Shown here: piece by piece, positions 8,735-18,321 of the stretch
Layout of the letters: each line of letters starts with the position of its first letter
Position numbering within the stretch: the first letter of the stretch is position 1
Assembly (NCBI RefSeq): GCF_000010305.1
Contig: NC_012489.1
Span: 1-64,000 of the forward strand
Direction: 5' to 3'
Length of the DNA: 64,000 nucleotides
DNA from: Gemmatimonas aurantiaca T-27
Lineage (GTDB): Bacteria; Gemmatimonadota; Gemmatimonadetes; Gemmatimonadales; Gemmatimonadaceae
Translations under genes and position numbers: made by a program
The notes under the pieces: model-generated
The model's database searches: none
Told to the model about the DNA's origin: nothing
What the model saw: only the letters and a program-made list of their open reading frames with translations

Positions 8735-9718
8735 TTACCCGCGGCGGAACAGCCCTCGCACCTTGCCGAGCAGTCCGGACTTGTCCTCGCTGGGCTCGGC
8801 GGCTGGGGCAGAGGCCGGTGACACCGCAGGGGTTGCCGCCTGGCGTGTTGATTGCGCGACCGGGGCCGACGGGTTGAGTGCGGCCTGCGTGAAGGCATCG
8901 GCAAAAGCTTTCACCGATGGATAGCGGTCGGCAGGCTGCTTGGACAACGCCTTCATCACCACCGACTCGATCGCTGCCGGAAAAGTGAGGTTGGGGCGTG
9001 CCTTGTTCAACGCCACGGGCGGCTGCGTGAGTAGCTGGGAGAACAGCTCACGCGGGGACTTTCCGGTATAGGGCAGTGTACCGGAGAGCAGGTAGTAGGC
9101 GATGGTGGCCAGCGAGTACTGGTCGGCGGCAGGTCCGACGAGTTCGCCGGACAGCGCTTCGGGGGCCACGTACATGAGCGTGCCCACGAAGAACCCGGCG
9201 CGGGTCAGTCGCTGGTCGGGAGCGGCATCGGTATCGGCAGCGATGCCAAAATCGAGCAGCTTCACCTGCTTGGTGGCCGGGTCGTACATCACATTCTCGG
9301 GCTTGAGATCGCGATGGACGATGTTGACATCGTGCGCGGCTTGCACGGCGCTGCAGATCTGGGACAGGACGCCGGCGACTTCGGGGGCCGGCAGTGGGCC
9401 CGCCTTCTCGGCGTACTTGTCGAGGATCTCGCCCGCAGCCCACTCGATCGCCAGGTAGTAGCGATCGGCGTCGGACTGCCCGTAGTCTAGGGTCCGCACG
9501 ATGTTGGGGTGTTCCACTCGTGCGCCGAACTGCGCTTCACGCAGGAAACGCGCAACCGCCGTCTTGTCATGCTGCAGTTTTTCACGCAGCACCTTCAGGG
9601 CCACGGTGCCATGCTGCGCATGTTCCGCGCGGAAAACGGTGGAGGTTCCACCCTCACCCACTTTCCCGCGCACCGTATAACCGGCCAATGTCGTCCCGAC
9701 TAGCGTCTCGATAGCCAC
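8735..9718 (-). CDS. Serine/threonine protein kinase (Hanks type)
   Basis: The 327-residue protein carries a complete kinase domain: glycine loop GEGGTSTV (about 21-28), catalytic Lys in VALKV (42), HRDLKPEN (about 134-141), DFG in LLDFGIA, and the activation segment ending YVAPEAL. After about residue 285 comes an Ala/Pro-rich tail ending in a basic GKVRGLFRRG. No transmembrane segment or extracellular sensor is present, so it is probably cytoplasmic. I chose the GTG at 9718 because the open frame further upstream would be antisense to the GWxTD gene. pyrE follows 30 bases downstream. The substrate is unknown. Confidence 0.92.
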   Translation of the reverse strand: MAIETLVGTTLAGYTVRGKVGEGGTSTVFRAEHAQHGTVALKVLREKLQHDKTAVARFLREAQFGARVEHPNIVRTLDYGQSDADRYYLAIEWAAGEILDKYAEKAGPLPAPEVAGVLSQICSAVQAAHDVNIVHRDLKPENVMYDPATKQVKLLDFGIAADTDAAPDQRLTRAGFFVGTLMYVAPEALSGELVGPAADQYSLATIAYYLLSGTLPYTGKSPRELFSQLLTQPPVALNKARPNLTFPAAIESVVMKALSKQPADRYPSVKAFADAFTQAALNPSAPVAQSTRQAATPAVSPASAPAAEPSEDKSGLLGKVRGLFRRG

Positions 9719-9765
9719 GGGGCGAACGTAACGCCGACCTCCGATAGCAGCAAGTTGAATTTCTG

Positions 9766-11256
9766 ATGATGATACCGGTCCGCAACATGTGCTCAGTGCT
9801 TGCTCACTCCACTTCACGTCGATCGGTGCGCCGATCGGTAACAGCACGCGTGACGACATCGGCGATGGCGTTGGCACTGCTGGTGGTGAATGCCTGCGCC
9901 AAACCACGTCCGACCGGTGATCCCGGCGGGGCCGCGCCAGTGGGTGCTGCTGCACCGGGTGGAGCGCCAGGCCTTCCGGGAGCAGCCGGCGCGCCTGCCA
10001 CCACCGGTGACATGCAGCGGCTGTACCGCAACATGGGGCTTGTGGCCGGTGCGGCCACGCTGCCGTTTGTGGCCTCCGTGTCATTCCTGCCCTCGCCGAC
10101 GCCGGACAGCACACTGGTGCTGTTGTCGCTGTCTCTGCCCTCGCGCGCACTCGGTTTCGGTCGGGAAGGAGAGCGCTACGTCGCCGGATACGTCGCCCGG
10201 GTGGAATTGCGCCGCGGCCCCACCGTGGTGCGCACCATCGAGGCCAATGAAACGGTGCGGGTGCCCACGTTCCGCGAAACGGCCCGCACCGACGAGAGCA
10301 TCATCTGGCAGCAGTTCATCCGGGTGGCGCCGGGGCGGTATTCCATGAGCGTGGCCATCCGGGACGAAGGAGGCCTGCGCAACGCCGCGGAAGACGTCAC
10401 GCTCGACGTGCCCCCCATGCGGATCGGGGCGTTGGCGTCCCCGGTTGCCGTGTACGAGGCCATTCCACGGCAAAGCGCGGACTCTCTGCCACGGCTGCTT
10501 GCCCGTCCCCGATCGACGGTGATCTTCGGCCAGGACTCGGTCCTGCCGATCTACATCGACGCCGTTGGCGCCAACGCGCCCGCTCGTGTCGATGTCCGGG
10601 TCGTGGGAGAGGGTGACCTGGTCAGTTGGACCAACAGCATCGAGCTGCAGCCGCGTGGCAATGCCCGCAGCACCACCATCACCATCCCGGTCACCCGGAT
10701 GAGTGTGGGCCTGAACACGGTGCAGATGGCCATTCCGGGTACGCCAGACACCGTCCGCACCCGCGTACTCGTGACGCTGGGCGACGATCTGCCCATCGCC
10801 AATTTCGAAGAGATGCTGTCGTACCTGCGGTATTTCACCACGGCGGATCGCCTCAAGCCGCTTCGTGACGCCGCGCCCCTCCAGCGGGCCGAAGTGTGGG
10901 CCACGTTCCTCCGCGAAACCGATCCCGTGCCCGCCACGGCTGAACACGAGGGGCTCCGGGATTACTTTGGACGGATTCGCACCGCCAACACGCGCTTCAG
11001 GGATGATGCGCAAGTCGGCTGGCAGTCGGATCGTGGCATCGCCTTCGTGGCGCTCGGCGATCCCGACAACATCGTGGACACCGGCCTCATCGATCCAAAT
11101 GCGCGCGTCCGCCAGCAGATCTGGGAATATCGTGAGCTGCGCGTGCAGCTCCTCTTCGTCGACCAGACCGGCTTCGGCCGCTGGCGTCTCGGCGCGCAGA
11201 GTCGCGCAGATCTCGACAACGCGATTCGTCGCAAGATGGCACAGCGCGAGCAGTAA
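9766..11256 (+). CDS. GWxTD domain-containing lipoprotein
   Basis: The 496-residue exported protein has an N-terminal signal ending in the lipobox-like LLVVNAC (Cys about 44), then a Gly/Ala/Pro-rich linker. A beta-rich middle region (about 90-335) follows. The C-terminal domain contains VGWQSDRGIAFVALGDPDNI, a variant of the GWxTD(RG)xxxxxxG signature with Ser in place of Thr. Such proteins occur mainly in Acidobacteriota, Gemmatimonadota and relatives, and have no firmly established function. It is divergent from the kinase gene, with a 47-base shared upstream region. polA follows 26 bases downstream. Confidence 0.85.
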   Translation: MMIPVRNMCSVLAHSTSRRSVRRSVTARVTTSAMALALLVVNACAKPRPTGDPGGAAPVGAAAPGGAPGLPGAAGAPATTGDMQRLYRNMGLVAGAATLPFVASVSFLPSPTPDSTLVLLSLSLPSRALGFGREGERYVAGYVARVELRRGPTVVRTIEANETVRVPTFRETARTDESIIWQQFIRVAPGRYSMSVAIRDEGGLRNAAEDVTLDVPPMRIGALASPVAVYEAIPRQSADSLPRLLARPRSTVIFGQDSVLPIYIDAVGANAPARVDVRVVGEGDLVSWTNSIELQPRGNARSTTITIPVTRMSVGLNTVQMAIPGTPDTVRTRVLVTLGDDLPIANFEEMLSYLRYFTTADRLKPLRDAAPLQRAEVWATFLRETDPVPATAEHEGLRDYFGRIRTANTRFRDDAQVGWQSDRGIAFVALGDPDNIVDTGLIDPNARVRQQIWEYRELRVQLLFVDQTGFGRWRLGAQSRADLDNAIRRKMAQREQ

Positions 11257-11282
11257 TCGCCTGATGCTGGTGGGTGACGTCG

Positions 11283-14237
11283 ATGGCTGATGTCACCCGC
11301 CCCACGGCGCCGCGACTCTTTCTGATCGACGGCTATGCGCTGATTTACCGCGCATTTTTTGCCCTGCTGCAACGGCCGCTCTCCACGAGCCGCGGTGAGA
11401 ACACCTCCATCGCCTGGGGCATCGCGAGTTTTCTCAAGCGTCTGCTGAACACACACCAGCCCGAATTGCTGGCGTGGGTGCATGACTCGGGCGCCACGTT
11501 TCGCGATGAACTGTATCCCGACTACAAGGCGACACGTGAGAAGCTGACCGACGACCTGCAGGCCGATTTTGATCAAGGGCTGCAGCGTGTGCTGCAACTG
11601 CTCGCTGCCTACGACATTCCGGTGCTGAGCGCGCCGGGCTTCGAAGCCGATGACGTGATCGGTACGATGGCGGCACGAGGTGTGGAGGCCGGTTACAACG
11701 TGGTGGTGGTGTCCGGCGACAAGGACTTCCAGCAGCTCGTGCGCCCCGGTGTGTGGCTGCTCAATCCTGGTCGTGGTGGCCCCGCCAGCGTGGACGAAAG
11801 CTGGGTGGGCGTGGAGAACGGCAGCGACCGCCTCGGCGTGCCCCCCGAACGCGTGATCGACTATCTCGCGATCGTGGGCGATACCTCCGACAACGTGCCG
11901 GGTGTGAAGGGCATCGGTGAGAAGGGGGCGATCGAGCTGATCACGCAGTATGGGCCACTCGAAAACATCCTGGCCAACGTCGAGAACATCACCAAGAAGC
12001 GTCCGCGTGAGGCCCTGCAGCAATACGCCGATTCGGCGCGTCTGTCGAAGCAGTTGGTGACCATTCACTGCGACGTACCGGTACCGTTCGAATCGGAGAA
12101 GCTGACGGTTGGCCAGCCCAATACCGACGCGCTGCGTGCGCTGTATCTCGAGCTCGAGTTCACGTCACTGCTCAAGGATGTCGGTGGTGCGGTCCCAGTA
12201 GCCACCTCTTCCGGCACCGGCGCCACGTCGACCGCCGCTGATGTGGCGCCCGCATTGCCCGTGCCCGGACGTCCGGCCGCACCAGCGGTGACGCTGGGTG
12301 AAAGTGGTGTTCCCGTGCTGGCCGATGCGCGCTATGTCACGGTCGACACGGTGGAGGCCCTCGCCACGTTGCTCACGCGGGTGCGCGAAGTGCCTTACAT
12401 CGCGATCGACACCGAAACGGTGATCGAACCCGGCGCGCCGTTCGACGTGGATGCCTTGCGTTCCCGTCTGGTCGGTCTCTCCATTGCCGTGGCGCCCGGT
12501 GAAGCCTACTACCTGCCGTTTGCCCATCGCCGCGACGACGGCAGTGGCAATCTGGCGCTGCTGGCTGGCGATACGGGCACGGGTATCGTGGGCCGTCGCA
12601 TCAATGCGGGTGCGCCCGAACCGGTGAACCTGCCCCCGTTCGACAGTGATGCGTGCGCCCCGTTACGCGCGATGCTGGAAGATCCGAGCGTCACGAAGAT
12701 CGCGCAGAACGCGAAGTACGATCTGCTCGTCCTGCGCAGTTCCGGCGTGCGGGTGGCGGGTGTCGGCTTCGATACCATGCTCGCCAGCTACGTCCTCGAT
12801 CCGGGACGTCGCTCTCATGGCCTCGACTTGCTGGCACTCGAGCAGCTCGGTCACACCATGACGGCGTACGACACGTTGGTGGGCAAAGGCAAGACGCAGC
12901 TACCGTTCGATGTGGCGCCGGTGGACACGGCTCGTGATTACTCGTGCGAAGACGTCGATATCACGATGCGTCTGCGCGCGAAGCTCGAGCCGATGCTGGC
13001 CGAGCATGCGCTGTTGTCGCTGTTTCAGGAGATCGAGGTGCCGCTGGTCTCGGTACTGGCCGAGATGGAGTGGGAAGGCATTGCCATCGACCTCGATTGG
13101 TTCGCGTCGCTCAAGGCGCGTTTTGCCGCGGAACGTGGACGCGTGGAGCAGGCGATCTACGCCGAGGCGGGCGAGGAGTTCAACATCAACTCCAACCCGA
13201 AGTTGCGCGCGATCCTGTTCGAGAAGTTGGGATTGCCGGTGAAGAAGAAGACGGCCACGGGTCCGAGTACCGATGCCAGCGTGCTGCAGGAGTTGGCCGA
13301 AGAAGGCCATGTGCTGCCGACGCTGCTCATGGAGTATCGCGAGATCTTCAAGCTCGAAGGCACGTACATCGATGCATTGCCGCGTCTCGTGCATCCGCGT
13401 GACCGTCGCCTGCATACGTCGTACAGTCAGACCGTGTCGGCCACCGGGCGGTTGTCGAGTCACGATCCGAACCTGCAGAACATCCCCATTCGCCGTGAGC
13501 TGGGGCGCGATATCCGCCGGGGTTTTGTGCCGCGCGAAGGATGGCGTTTGCTCAGCGCCGACTATTCGCAAATCGAGTTGCGTGTGCTCGCCCACCTCTC
13601 GGCCGACCCGGCCTTCGTGAGCGCGTTCAAGGCGGGTGGCGATATTCACCGGCAAACCGCGGCGATCATCTTCGGCGTACCACTCGAAGATGTCACGAGC
13701 GAGATGCGCGCACGGGCCAAGACGATCAACTTCGCGACCATCTATGGACAGGGCGCGCACGCGTTGTCACGGCAACTGCGCATCACGAACGCCGAAGCCA
13801 AGGCCTTCATCGAGACGTATTTCGAGCGCTTCGCGGGCGTGCGGGGCTTCCTCGATCAGTGTGTGGTGGATGCACGCGCCAGGGGATATGTGGAGACGTT
13901 GTTCAAGCGTCGTCGCTATATCCCCGAACTCAAGGAGCGCAACTTCAACATCCGCGCCTTCGGTGAGCGAGTGGCGCAGAACGCGCCCATTCAGGGTTCG
14001 GCGGCCGATCTGATCAAGATCGCCATGATCAACGTGCGCAACGCCATCGACGCCGAAGGCCTGGCGTCACGCATGCTGCTCCAGGTGCACGACGAACTGG
14101 TGTTCGAGCTGCCGGTGGAAGAAGCCGACACGCTGTCGGCTTTGGTGAAGCGCGAGATGGAGGGGGCGGCCGTACTGAACGTCCCCTTGCTGGTGGAAAT
14201 GGGATTGGGCACCGACTGGGTATCGGCGAAGGCCTGA
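11283..14237 (+). CDS. polA: DNA polymerase I
   Basis: PolA fills gaps and removes RNA primers in replication and repair. The protein of about 984 residues has all three domains. The 5'-3' nuclease region starts with RLFLIDGYALIYRAFFAL and includes ILNxG/YLAIVGDTSDNVPGVKGIG. The 3'-5' exonuclease has DTET near 376, NAKYDLLVL and YSCEDVDITMRL, so proofreading looks intact. The polymerase has motif A DYSQIELRVLAHLS (about 760), motif B RAKTINFATIYGQGAHALS (about 812) and motif C QVHDELVFE (about 934). An Ala/Thr-rich linker separates the nuclease and exonuclease domains. The ATG at 11283 is preferred over a GTG nine bases upstream. Confidence 0.98.
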   Translation: MADVTRPTAPRLFLIDGYALIYRAFFALLQRPLSTSRGENTSIAWGIASFLKRLLNTHQPELLAWVHDSGATFRDELYPDYKATREKLTDDLQADFDQGLQRVLQLLAAYDIPVLSAPGFEADDVIGTMAARGVEAGYNVVVVSGDKDFQQLVRPGVWLLNPGRGGPASVDESWVGVENGSDRLGVPPERVIDYLAIVGDTSDNVPGVKGIGEKGAIELITQYGPLENILANVENITKKRPREALQQYADSARLSKQLVTIHCDVPVPFESEKLTVGQPNTDALRALYLELEFTSLLKDVGGAVPVATSSGTGATSTAADVAPALPVPGRPAAPAVTLGESGVPVLADARYVTVDTVEALATLLTRVREVPYIAIDTETVIEPGAPFDVDALRSRLVGLSIAVAPGEAYYLPFAHRRDDGSGNLALLAGDTGTGIVGRRINAGAPEPVNLPPFDSDACAPLRAMLEDPSVTKIAQNAKYDLLVLRSSGVRVAGVGFDTMLASYVLDPGRRSHGLDLLALEQLGHTMTAYDTLVGKGKTQLPFDVAPVDTARDYSCEDVDITMRLRAKLEPMLAEHALLSLFQEIEVPLVSVLAEMEWEGIAIDLDWFASLKARFAAERGRVEQAIYAEAGEEFNINSNPKLRAILFEKLGLPVKKKTATGPSTDASVLQELAEEGHVLPTLLMEYREIFKLEGTYIDALPRLVHPRDRRLHTSYSQTVSATGRLSSHDPNLQNIPIRRELGRDIRRGFVPREGWRLLSADYSQIELRVLAHLSADPAFVSAFKAGGDIHRQTAAIIFGVPLEDVTSEMRARAKTINFATIYGQGAHALSRQLRITNAEAKAFIETYFERFAGVRGFLDQCVVDARARGYVETLFKRRRYIPELKERNFNIRAFGERVAQNAPIQGSAADLIKIAMINVRNAIDAEGLASRMLLQVHDELVFELPVEEADTLSALVKREMEGAAVLNVPLLVEMGLGTDWVSAKA

Positions 14238-14271
14238 TTTCCGGGCCGCCCAGACACCCGGAGACCGGAAC

Positions 14272-14317
14272 CCCGGTCTTGCACTTTGCAGAATTCTGCG
14301 AGGCCTGCAAGACCGGG
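14272..14317 (+). terminator. Hairpin downstream of polA
   Basis: Two 12-base arms (cccggtcttgca at 14272-14283 and its exact complement at 14306-14317) flank a 22-base loop that contains a further palindrome, gcagaattctgc. It lies 34 bases after the polA stop. No T-run follows, so it is either a Rho-assisted terminator or a structured 3' end. Confidence 0.5.
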
Positions 14318-14387
14318 AACGGACCCTTCAACGGGGGCGATTTTTGTAAATCCTTGCCTTGAAACAGCTTATGTGTGCGCAAGTGCT

Positions 14388-14403
14388 CGGCACCATCGTT
14401 GCC
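14388..14403 (+). promoter_or_regulatory. Sigma-54-type promoter for the pilin gene
   Basis: CGGCAC-CATCG-TTGCC matches the -24/-12 consensus TGGCAC-N5-TTGC at all but the first position and keeps the invariant GG-N10-GC spacing. It lies 84 bases upstream of the pilin ATG. Type IV pilin genes are classically transcribed by RpoN with PilR in other bacteria; no rpoN or pilR gene is visible in this window. Confidence 0.5.
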
Positions 14404-14486
14404 CTAGGACGGGCCGCGGGAGCAACCGCTCCTGATCCATTCACCGCCTCCGGTGGGTGGATGAACCACGGTCGAGGACAACATCC

Positions 14487-14876
14487 ATGGCATCCCGTCG
14501 CGCGTCCAAGGGCTTCACGCTCATCGAATTGCTGATCGTCGTCGTGATCATCGGCATCCTGGCCGCGATCGCGATCCCGAAGTTTCAGGACACGAAGTCG
14601 AAGGCGTATGCCACGTCGATCAAGAGTGATCTGAAGAACCTGACGTCGATGCAGGAGTCGTACTTTTATCACAACGAGACCTATGCCAACACCGCGGTCT
14701 CGACGGGCTTCGAGAGTTCGAAGGGTGTGAATATCGTGATTGCGGAATCGAACGGCAGCGGATGGTCTGCCTCTGCAACCCATCCGTCGTCGATCCCACT
14801 CACCTGCGCGGTATATTACGGAGCGGCCGCGCCCCTCGCGCCGGCCACGCGGGAAGGGGTGATCGAGTGCCAGTAA
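14487..14876 (+). CDS. Type IV pilin-like prepilin
   Basis: The 129-residue precursor has the short basic leader MASRRASKG and then FTLIELLIVVVIIGILAAIA, the canonical prepilin peptidase site (cleavage after Gly9, methylated Phe1, Glu5) and hydrophobic N-terminal helix. The globular part is short, with two Cys near the C-terminus (LTCAVYYG and VIECQ) that could form the D-region disulphide loop of major pilins. The ATG at 14487 is chosen over an upstream in-frame GTG (14457) because of the leader length. It stands alone here: no pilus assembly genes adjoin, and a sigma-54-like promoter precedes it. Confidence 0.93.
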   Translation: MASRRASKGFTLIELLIVVVIIGILAAIAIPKFQDTKSKAYATSIKSDLKNLTSMQESYFYHNETYANTAVSTGFESSKGVNIVIAESNGSGWSASATHPSSIPLTCAVYYGAAAPLAPATREGVIECQ

Positions 14877-14954
14877 TTGGGCCGGTTGTCACCTTCGTGA
14901 CGACCACCCTGTGAGCAGGTCTGCATCCTGACGCCCATCGAACTGCCGGACATT

Positions 14955-15314
14955 GTGCATGACCCAGACTCCCGTCGACGCGCTGAGCGTTTGCGGGAGC
15001 TTGTCTATCGGTATCAATGCCGAGAGTTCGTTCGACGCCGCGACGGCATGATACACGCGATGGATGGTGGACTCTGGCTGCATCGCCATGTCTGGCTGGG
15101 CCGACAGTTGGTGCATCTCGTGAGCGTCGATCGAACGTTGCTCGAAGCGTTTGGACGCGATTGTGGTTTGCTGCTGGAGCGACTGCAGTACAAGCCGCTC
15201 AAAGATCCGCGTACCACCATTCGTCGCGAAGCTTGGCATTGGGACCTGGGTGGCCCCGTGTATCCGCCCCACGATCCCCGCATCATCGTGGGCGAGTCGG
15301 CGTCGTCCGACTGA
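14955..15314 (+). CDS. Hypothetical protein
   Basis: I do not recognise this 119-residue protein. It is Arg- and Leu-rich and predicted soluble. It has an amphipathic N-terminal helix (RRRAERLRELVYRYQCREFV) and aromatic patches (GGLWLHRHVWLGRQL, REAWHWDLGGPVYPPHDPR). The start is a GTG with no clear Shine-Dalgarno, 78 bases after the pilin stop, so read-through from the pilin promoter is possible. It converges on an acyltransferase gene 38 bases away. The reverse-strand frame over the same DNA has less protein-like composition. Confidence 0.55.
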   Translation: MHDPDSRRRAERLRELVYRYQCREFVRRRDGMIHAMDGGLWLHRHVWLGRQLVHLVSVDRTLLEAFGRDCGLLLERLQYKPLKDPRTTIRREAWHWDLGGPVYPPHDPRIIVGESASSD

Positions 15315-15352
15315 TTCCGCGGAAATCTGAGTGGAATTGCCGCTGCGGTGGT

Positions 15353-16747
15353 TCAGGCGCCGCTGACGGCCTGTTCGAGCAGGCCGGCGTCGTGGCGAAT
15401 GGCATCACCTTCTGCGCGCAGCGTCTGCTGCAGCGCCGGATCGCGGCGGAACAGGCGATAGGCCCGGGCACGCCACCGCGCCCGTCGCAAACGATCCCCG
15501 TATCGCAGGTCGCTGCTCGCGGAAGGCACCAGTGTGAGCAGGAAGAGCAGGGCCCACCAGCCGCCAAACACCATCGCCACGATGGCGGTTTGTACGGCAT
15601 AGGCCAGCAGCACCAGCACAAGCCCCATCACCAGCGTGCGCATGGCCGGTTCGTCCAGCGACTGTCCGGCACGCAGCGCCAGGCGCCTGGCAAGTTGCAC
15701 CGGTACGACGTGTGTGAGGCGACCCCAGACCCCAACCGGAACGAGCAGCGCGGCCAGCATCATTTCCCGCACCGCAAACCGCACACCGGCCTTGGCACCG
15801 GCGTTGATCGCCAGATCCTGCACGTCGATCTGCAGCGTATCGAGGCGAGCCCGGAATGCGCGCACGCGGGCCTCGAACGCCGAGGCGCGAGCTTCCAGCA
15901 CCGGATCCTGTCGGTCACGCAGCGCATCCGCCGCGCGATCGAGTCGACGCACCACCGCGAGCGTCTGACGCAGTGGCACCGCACTGTCGCCCAGTGGTGA
16001 AAGCGGCTCGAGCAAGGCGGCCACGGTCTTGCCTACCATCTGCAGACGTTCTGCGTCTTCGGGAGAATCGAAGTTGAGCGTGACGGATTCGAGTCGCTGG
16101 GTCACGATCTCGGTGAGCGTACTGACGCCCACCTGCGACGCACGCAGTGCATCGACATCGAGCGGTTCACCCACCTGCAGCAACACGCGCGAACGCGGGG
16201 CTTCCTTGCGCTCGAACAACAGCCCCACCGGCACGATACGGATGCCACGCACCCCATGGACCTCGGCCGCGTGCAGCGCCATGCGCGCCAGTCCGGTGCG
16301 CAGCGGTGCCAGATGGGGATCGTCGTGACTCTTGCCCTCGGGAAAGACCACGATGGCAGCCTGCTCCGAGAGCGCGGCGGCCACCGCATCAAACGCGGCC
16401 GCGTTGCGGGTGGGATCGACGGGCGCATCGGCGCCGTGACCGGTCTTTTCATCTGAGGCGCGGCGGAGCGGCACCACACCGACCGCAGTGAAAAAACGCG
16501 CGGCCAGCGGATTGGCGAAAATGGTGGCCTTGGCCGTGAAGCGCACACGACGCGGCATGGACCATCCTACGACCAGAGCATCCACCAGCGCATTGGGGTG
16601 ATTCACCGCGAGAAACACGGGCCCTTCGCGTGGCACGCGCTCGATGCCCATCACCGTGATGCTGCGGTAGTACCAACGCAGTGCCACACCGGCGACGGGC
16701 TTGAGCACCGTGTACAGCAGCGAGGGTGACTCGCGTGGCTCGTTCAT
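15353..16747 (-). CDS. PlsC-type acyltransferase with C-terminal membrane domain
   Basis: The 464-residue protein has an N-terminal lysophospholipid/glycerol-phosphate acyltransferase domain. The catalytic motif NHPNALVDAL (the HPNxxxD variant), GVVPLRR, FPEGKSHDDP and the VPVGL segment are visible between residues 45 and 205. The C-terminal 130 residues hold several membrane segments (MLAALLVPVGVW, LVMGLVLVLLAYAVQTAIVAMV). It would acylate a glycerolipid precursor at the inner membrane; the exact acceptor is unknown. A paralogue with the same layout is at 57609-59129. The MFS gene upstream is on the same strand, 32 bases away. Confidence 0.85.
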   Translation of the reverse strand: MNEPRESPSLLYTVLKPVAGVALRWYYRSITVMGIERVPREGPVFLAVNHPNALVDALVVGWSMPRRVRFTAKATIFANPLAARFFTAVGVVPLRRASDEKTGHGADAPVDPTRNAAAFDAVAAALSEQAAIVVFPEGKSHDDPHLAPLRTGLARMALHAAEVHGVRGIRIVPVGLLFERKEAPRSRVLLQVGEPLDVDALRASQVGVSTLTEIVTQRLESVTLNFDSPEDAERLQMVGKTVAALLEPLSPLGDSAVPLRQTLAVVRRLDRAADALRDRQDPVLEARASAFEARVRAFRARLDTLQIDVQDLAINAGAKAGVRFAVREMMLAALLVPVGVWGRLTHVVPVQLARRLALRAGQSLDEPAMRTLVMGLVLVLLAYAVQTAIVAMVFGGWWALLFLLTLVPSASSDLRYGDRLRRARWRARAYRLFRRDPALQQTLRAEGDAIRHDAGLLEQAVSGA

Positions 16748-16779
16748 CGGGTCACGTGCACGAGATGATGCACGTCAGG

Positions 16780-18201
16780 TCACGCCGAGTGGGTGCGGGC
16801 GTTGGCTTCACGGGCCATCGCTTCGCCCTCCTTCGTATTCACCAGCATCAGCAGCGCGCCGCCCACCACGAAGAAGCCGATCACCCACAGAATGGCCCCT
16901 CGGCTGCTGCCCGTCTGACCGATGGCAATGCTGAACATGAGCGGCCCCAGAATGCCACCGAACTTTTCGAAGACGGAGTAGAAACCAAAGAACTCGCCGC
17001 TCTTGTGCTTCGGTACCATGCTCGCGAACAGGGAGCGGCTGAGGGCCTGTGTGCCGCCCTGCACCATGCCCACCAGAATGGCCAGGATGTAGAACTCCCG
17101 TGCCGTGCTGATGCCGTACGCAAAGATGCAGATGCCCGTGTACACCAGCAGGCCCAGCATGATGGACAGCTTGGCGCCCAACTTGCCGGCCAGCGTGCCA
17201 AAGGCAAACGCAAATGGGATCCCCACGAACTGCACGATCAGAATGGCGGTGATCAGATCGGACCGTTCAATGCCGATCTCCGTGCCGTACGCCGTGGCCA
17301 TCTTGATGATGGTCTGAATGCCATCGTTGTAGATGGTGAAAGCCAACATGGTGAGAAACGCCTGCCGATAGTGCCGCAATTCACGCAGTGTTTCGCCGAG
17401 TCGCGTGAACGCCACGACAAAGGGATTGGCGGTACTGCCTTCGTCTGCTTCGAGTGCCCGTCGGGGTTCCGGGACACGCCGGAACACGGGAATGCTGAAC
17501 AGCAGCCACCAGATGCCCACCGACACAAAAGCCAGACGGACCGGCAGCGTGGCCTGCGCCCGCGTGAGCCCTTCACCGCTGGGCAATCCGATGAGACCCG
17601 GATTGGTGATCCACGCCAGATTGATCGCGAGCAGCACACCCCCGCCCACGTAGCCCATCGCGTACGCCGCCGTCGACACCCGATCGATTTCCCGTTCGTC
17701 GGCGATGTGCGGCAGCAACGACTCGTAGAACGTCATGCTGCCCGTGGCGCCCGCCATCGCCAGAATGAACAGAGTGGACGCGAGCAGCAGATCGCCGTGC
17801 ATGATGAAGTACATGCCCAGTGTGCTGAACACGCCGATCAGCATGAACACGGCGAGAAAGGGCTTCTTGGCCGCCTTGTAGTCGGCGATGGCCCCGAGAA
17901 TCGGGCCCAGCACTGCGATCAGGATCGCGGCGATCGTATTGGCGTTGGCCAGCGCCTGCGTGGCTTCTTCGGGCGGGCGGCCATCGCCGGCCACCGAGAT
18001 GAAATAGATCGGGAAGACGGCGGTCATGATCACCGTCTGCATGGCCGACACGGCCCAGTCGTACATCGCCCAGGCTCGCAGCTCCGGGCGATGGAGCCCG
18101 AGCGCGTTCAACACGCCGCGGGGCGACGATGGAGCGGGAGAAGCTGCTGCAGCCATGACACGATCCGGAGGTGGGGCGTTCGGCACGTTCGCCGCTGCCA
18201 T
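16780..18201 (-). CDS. MFS transporter, UMF1/Atg22-type
   Basis: The 473-residue protein has about 12 hydrophobic segments. The N-terminal signature ELRAWAMYDWAVSAMQTVIM matches the W-A-x-Y-D-W-A motif of the UMF1/Atg22 branch of the major facilitator superfamily. Members are thought to export amino acids or other small molecules, but bacterial substrates are not established. An Ala/Pro-rich leader precedes the first membrane segment, and an internal ATG at 18156 could be the true start. It is divergent from a lipoprotein gene and probably co-transcribed with the acyltransferase gene downstream. Confidence 0.87.
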   Translation of the reverse strand: MAAANVPNAPPPDRVMAAAASPAPSSPRGVLNALGLHRPELRAWAMYDWAVSAMQTVIMTAVFPIYFISVAGDGRPPEEATQALANANTIAAILIAVLGPILGAIADYKAAKKPFLAVFMLIGVFSTLGMYFIMHGDLLLASTLFILAMAGATGSMTFYESLLPHIADEREIDRVSTAAYAMGYVGGGVLLAINLAWITNPGLIGLPSGEGLTRAQATLPVRLAFVSVGIWWLLFSIPVFRRVPEPRRALEADEGSTANPFVVAFTRLGETLRELRHYRQAFLTMLAFTIYNDGIQTIIKMATAYGTEIGIERSDLITAILIVQFVGIPFAFAFGTLAGKLGAKLSIMLGLLVYTGICIFAYGISTAREFYILAILVGMVQGGTQALSRSLFASMVPKHKSGEFFGFYSVFEKFGGILGPLMFSIAIGQTGSSRGAILWVIGFFVVGGALLMLVNTKEGEAMAREANARTHSA

Positions 18202-18321
18202 TTCGCGCCCGTTGCGGCAGATTGAGATGACGGTCCGGAATTGTCAGGATCCGTATCGCGGCTGTCCAGTGCGGTCACCGCGTTCACTCCACCAGTTCGG
18301 TACCAGTCTACCAGGTTCGTG

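Noticed and set aside
16726-18225. 499-codon frame on the plus strand
   Set aside because: Complement of the MFS transporter gene; rich in His, Gln and Arg, typical of a shadow frame in GC-rich DNA.
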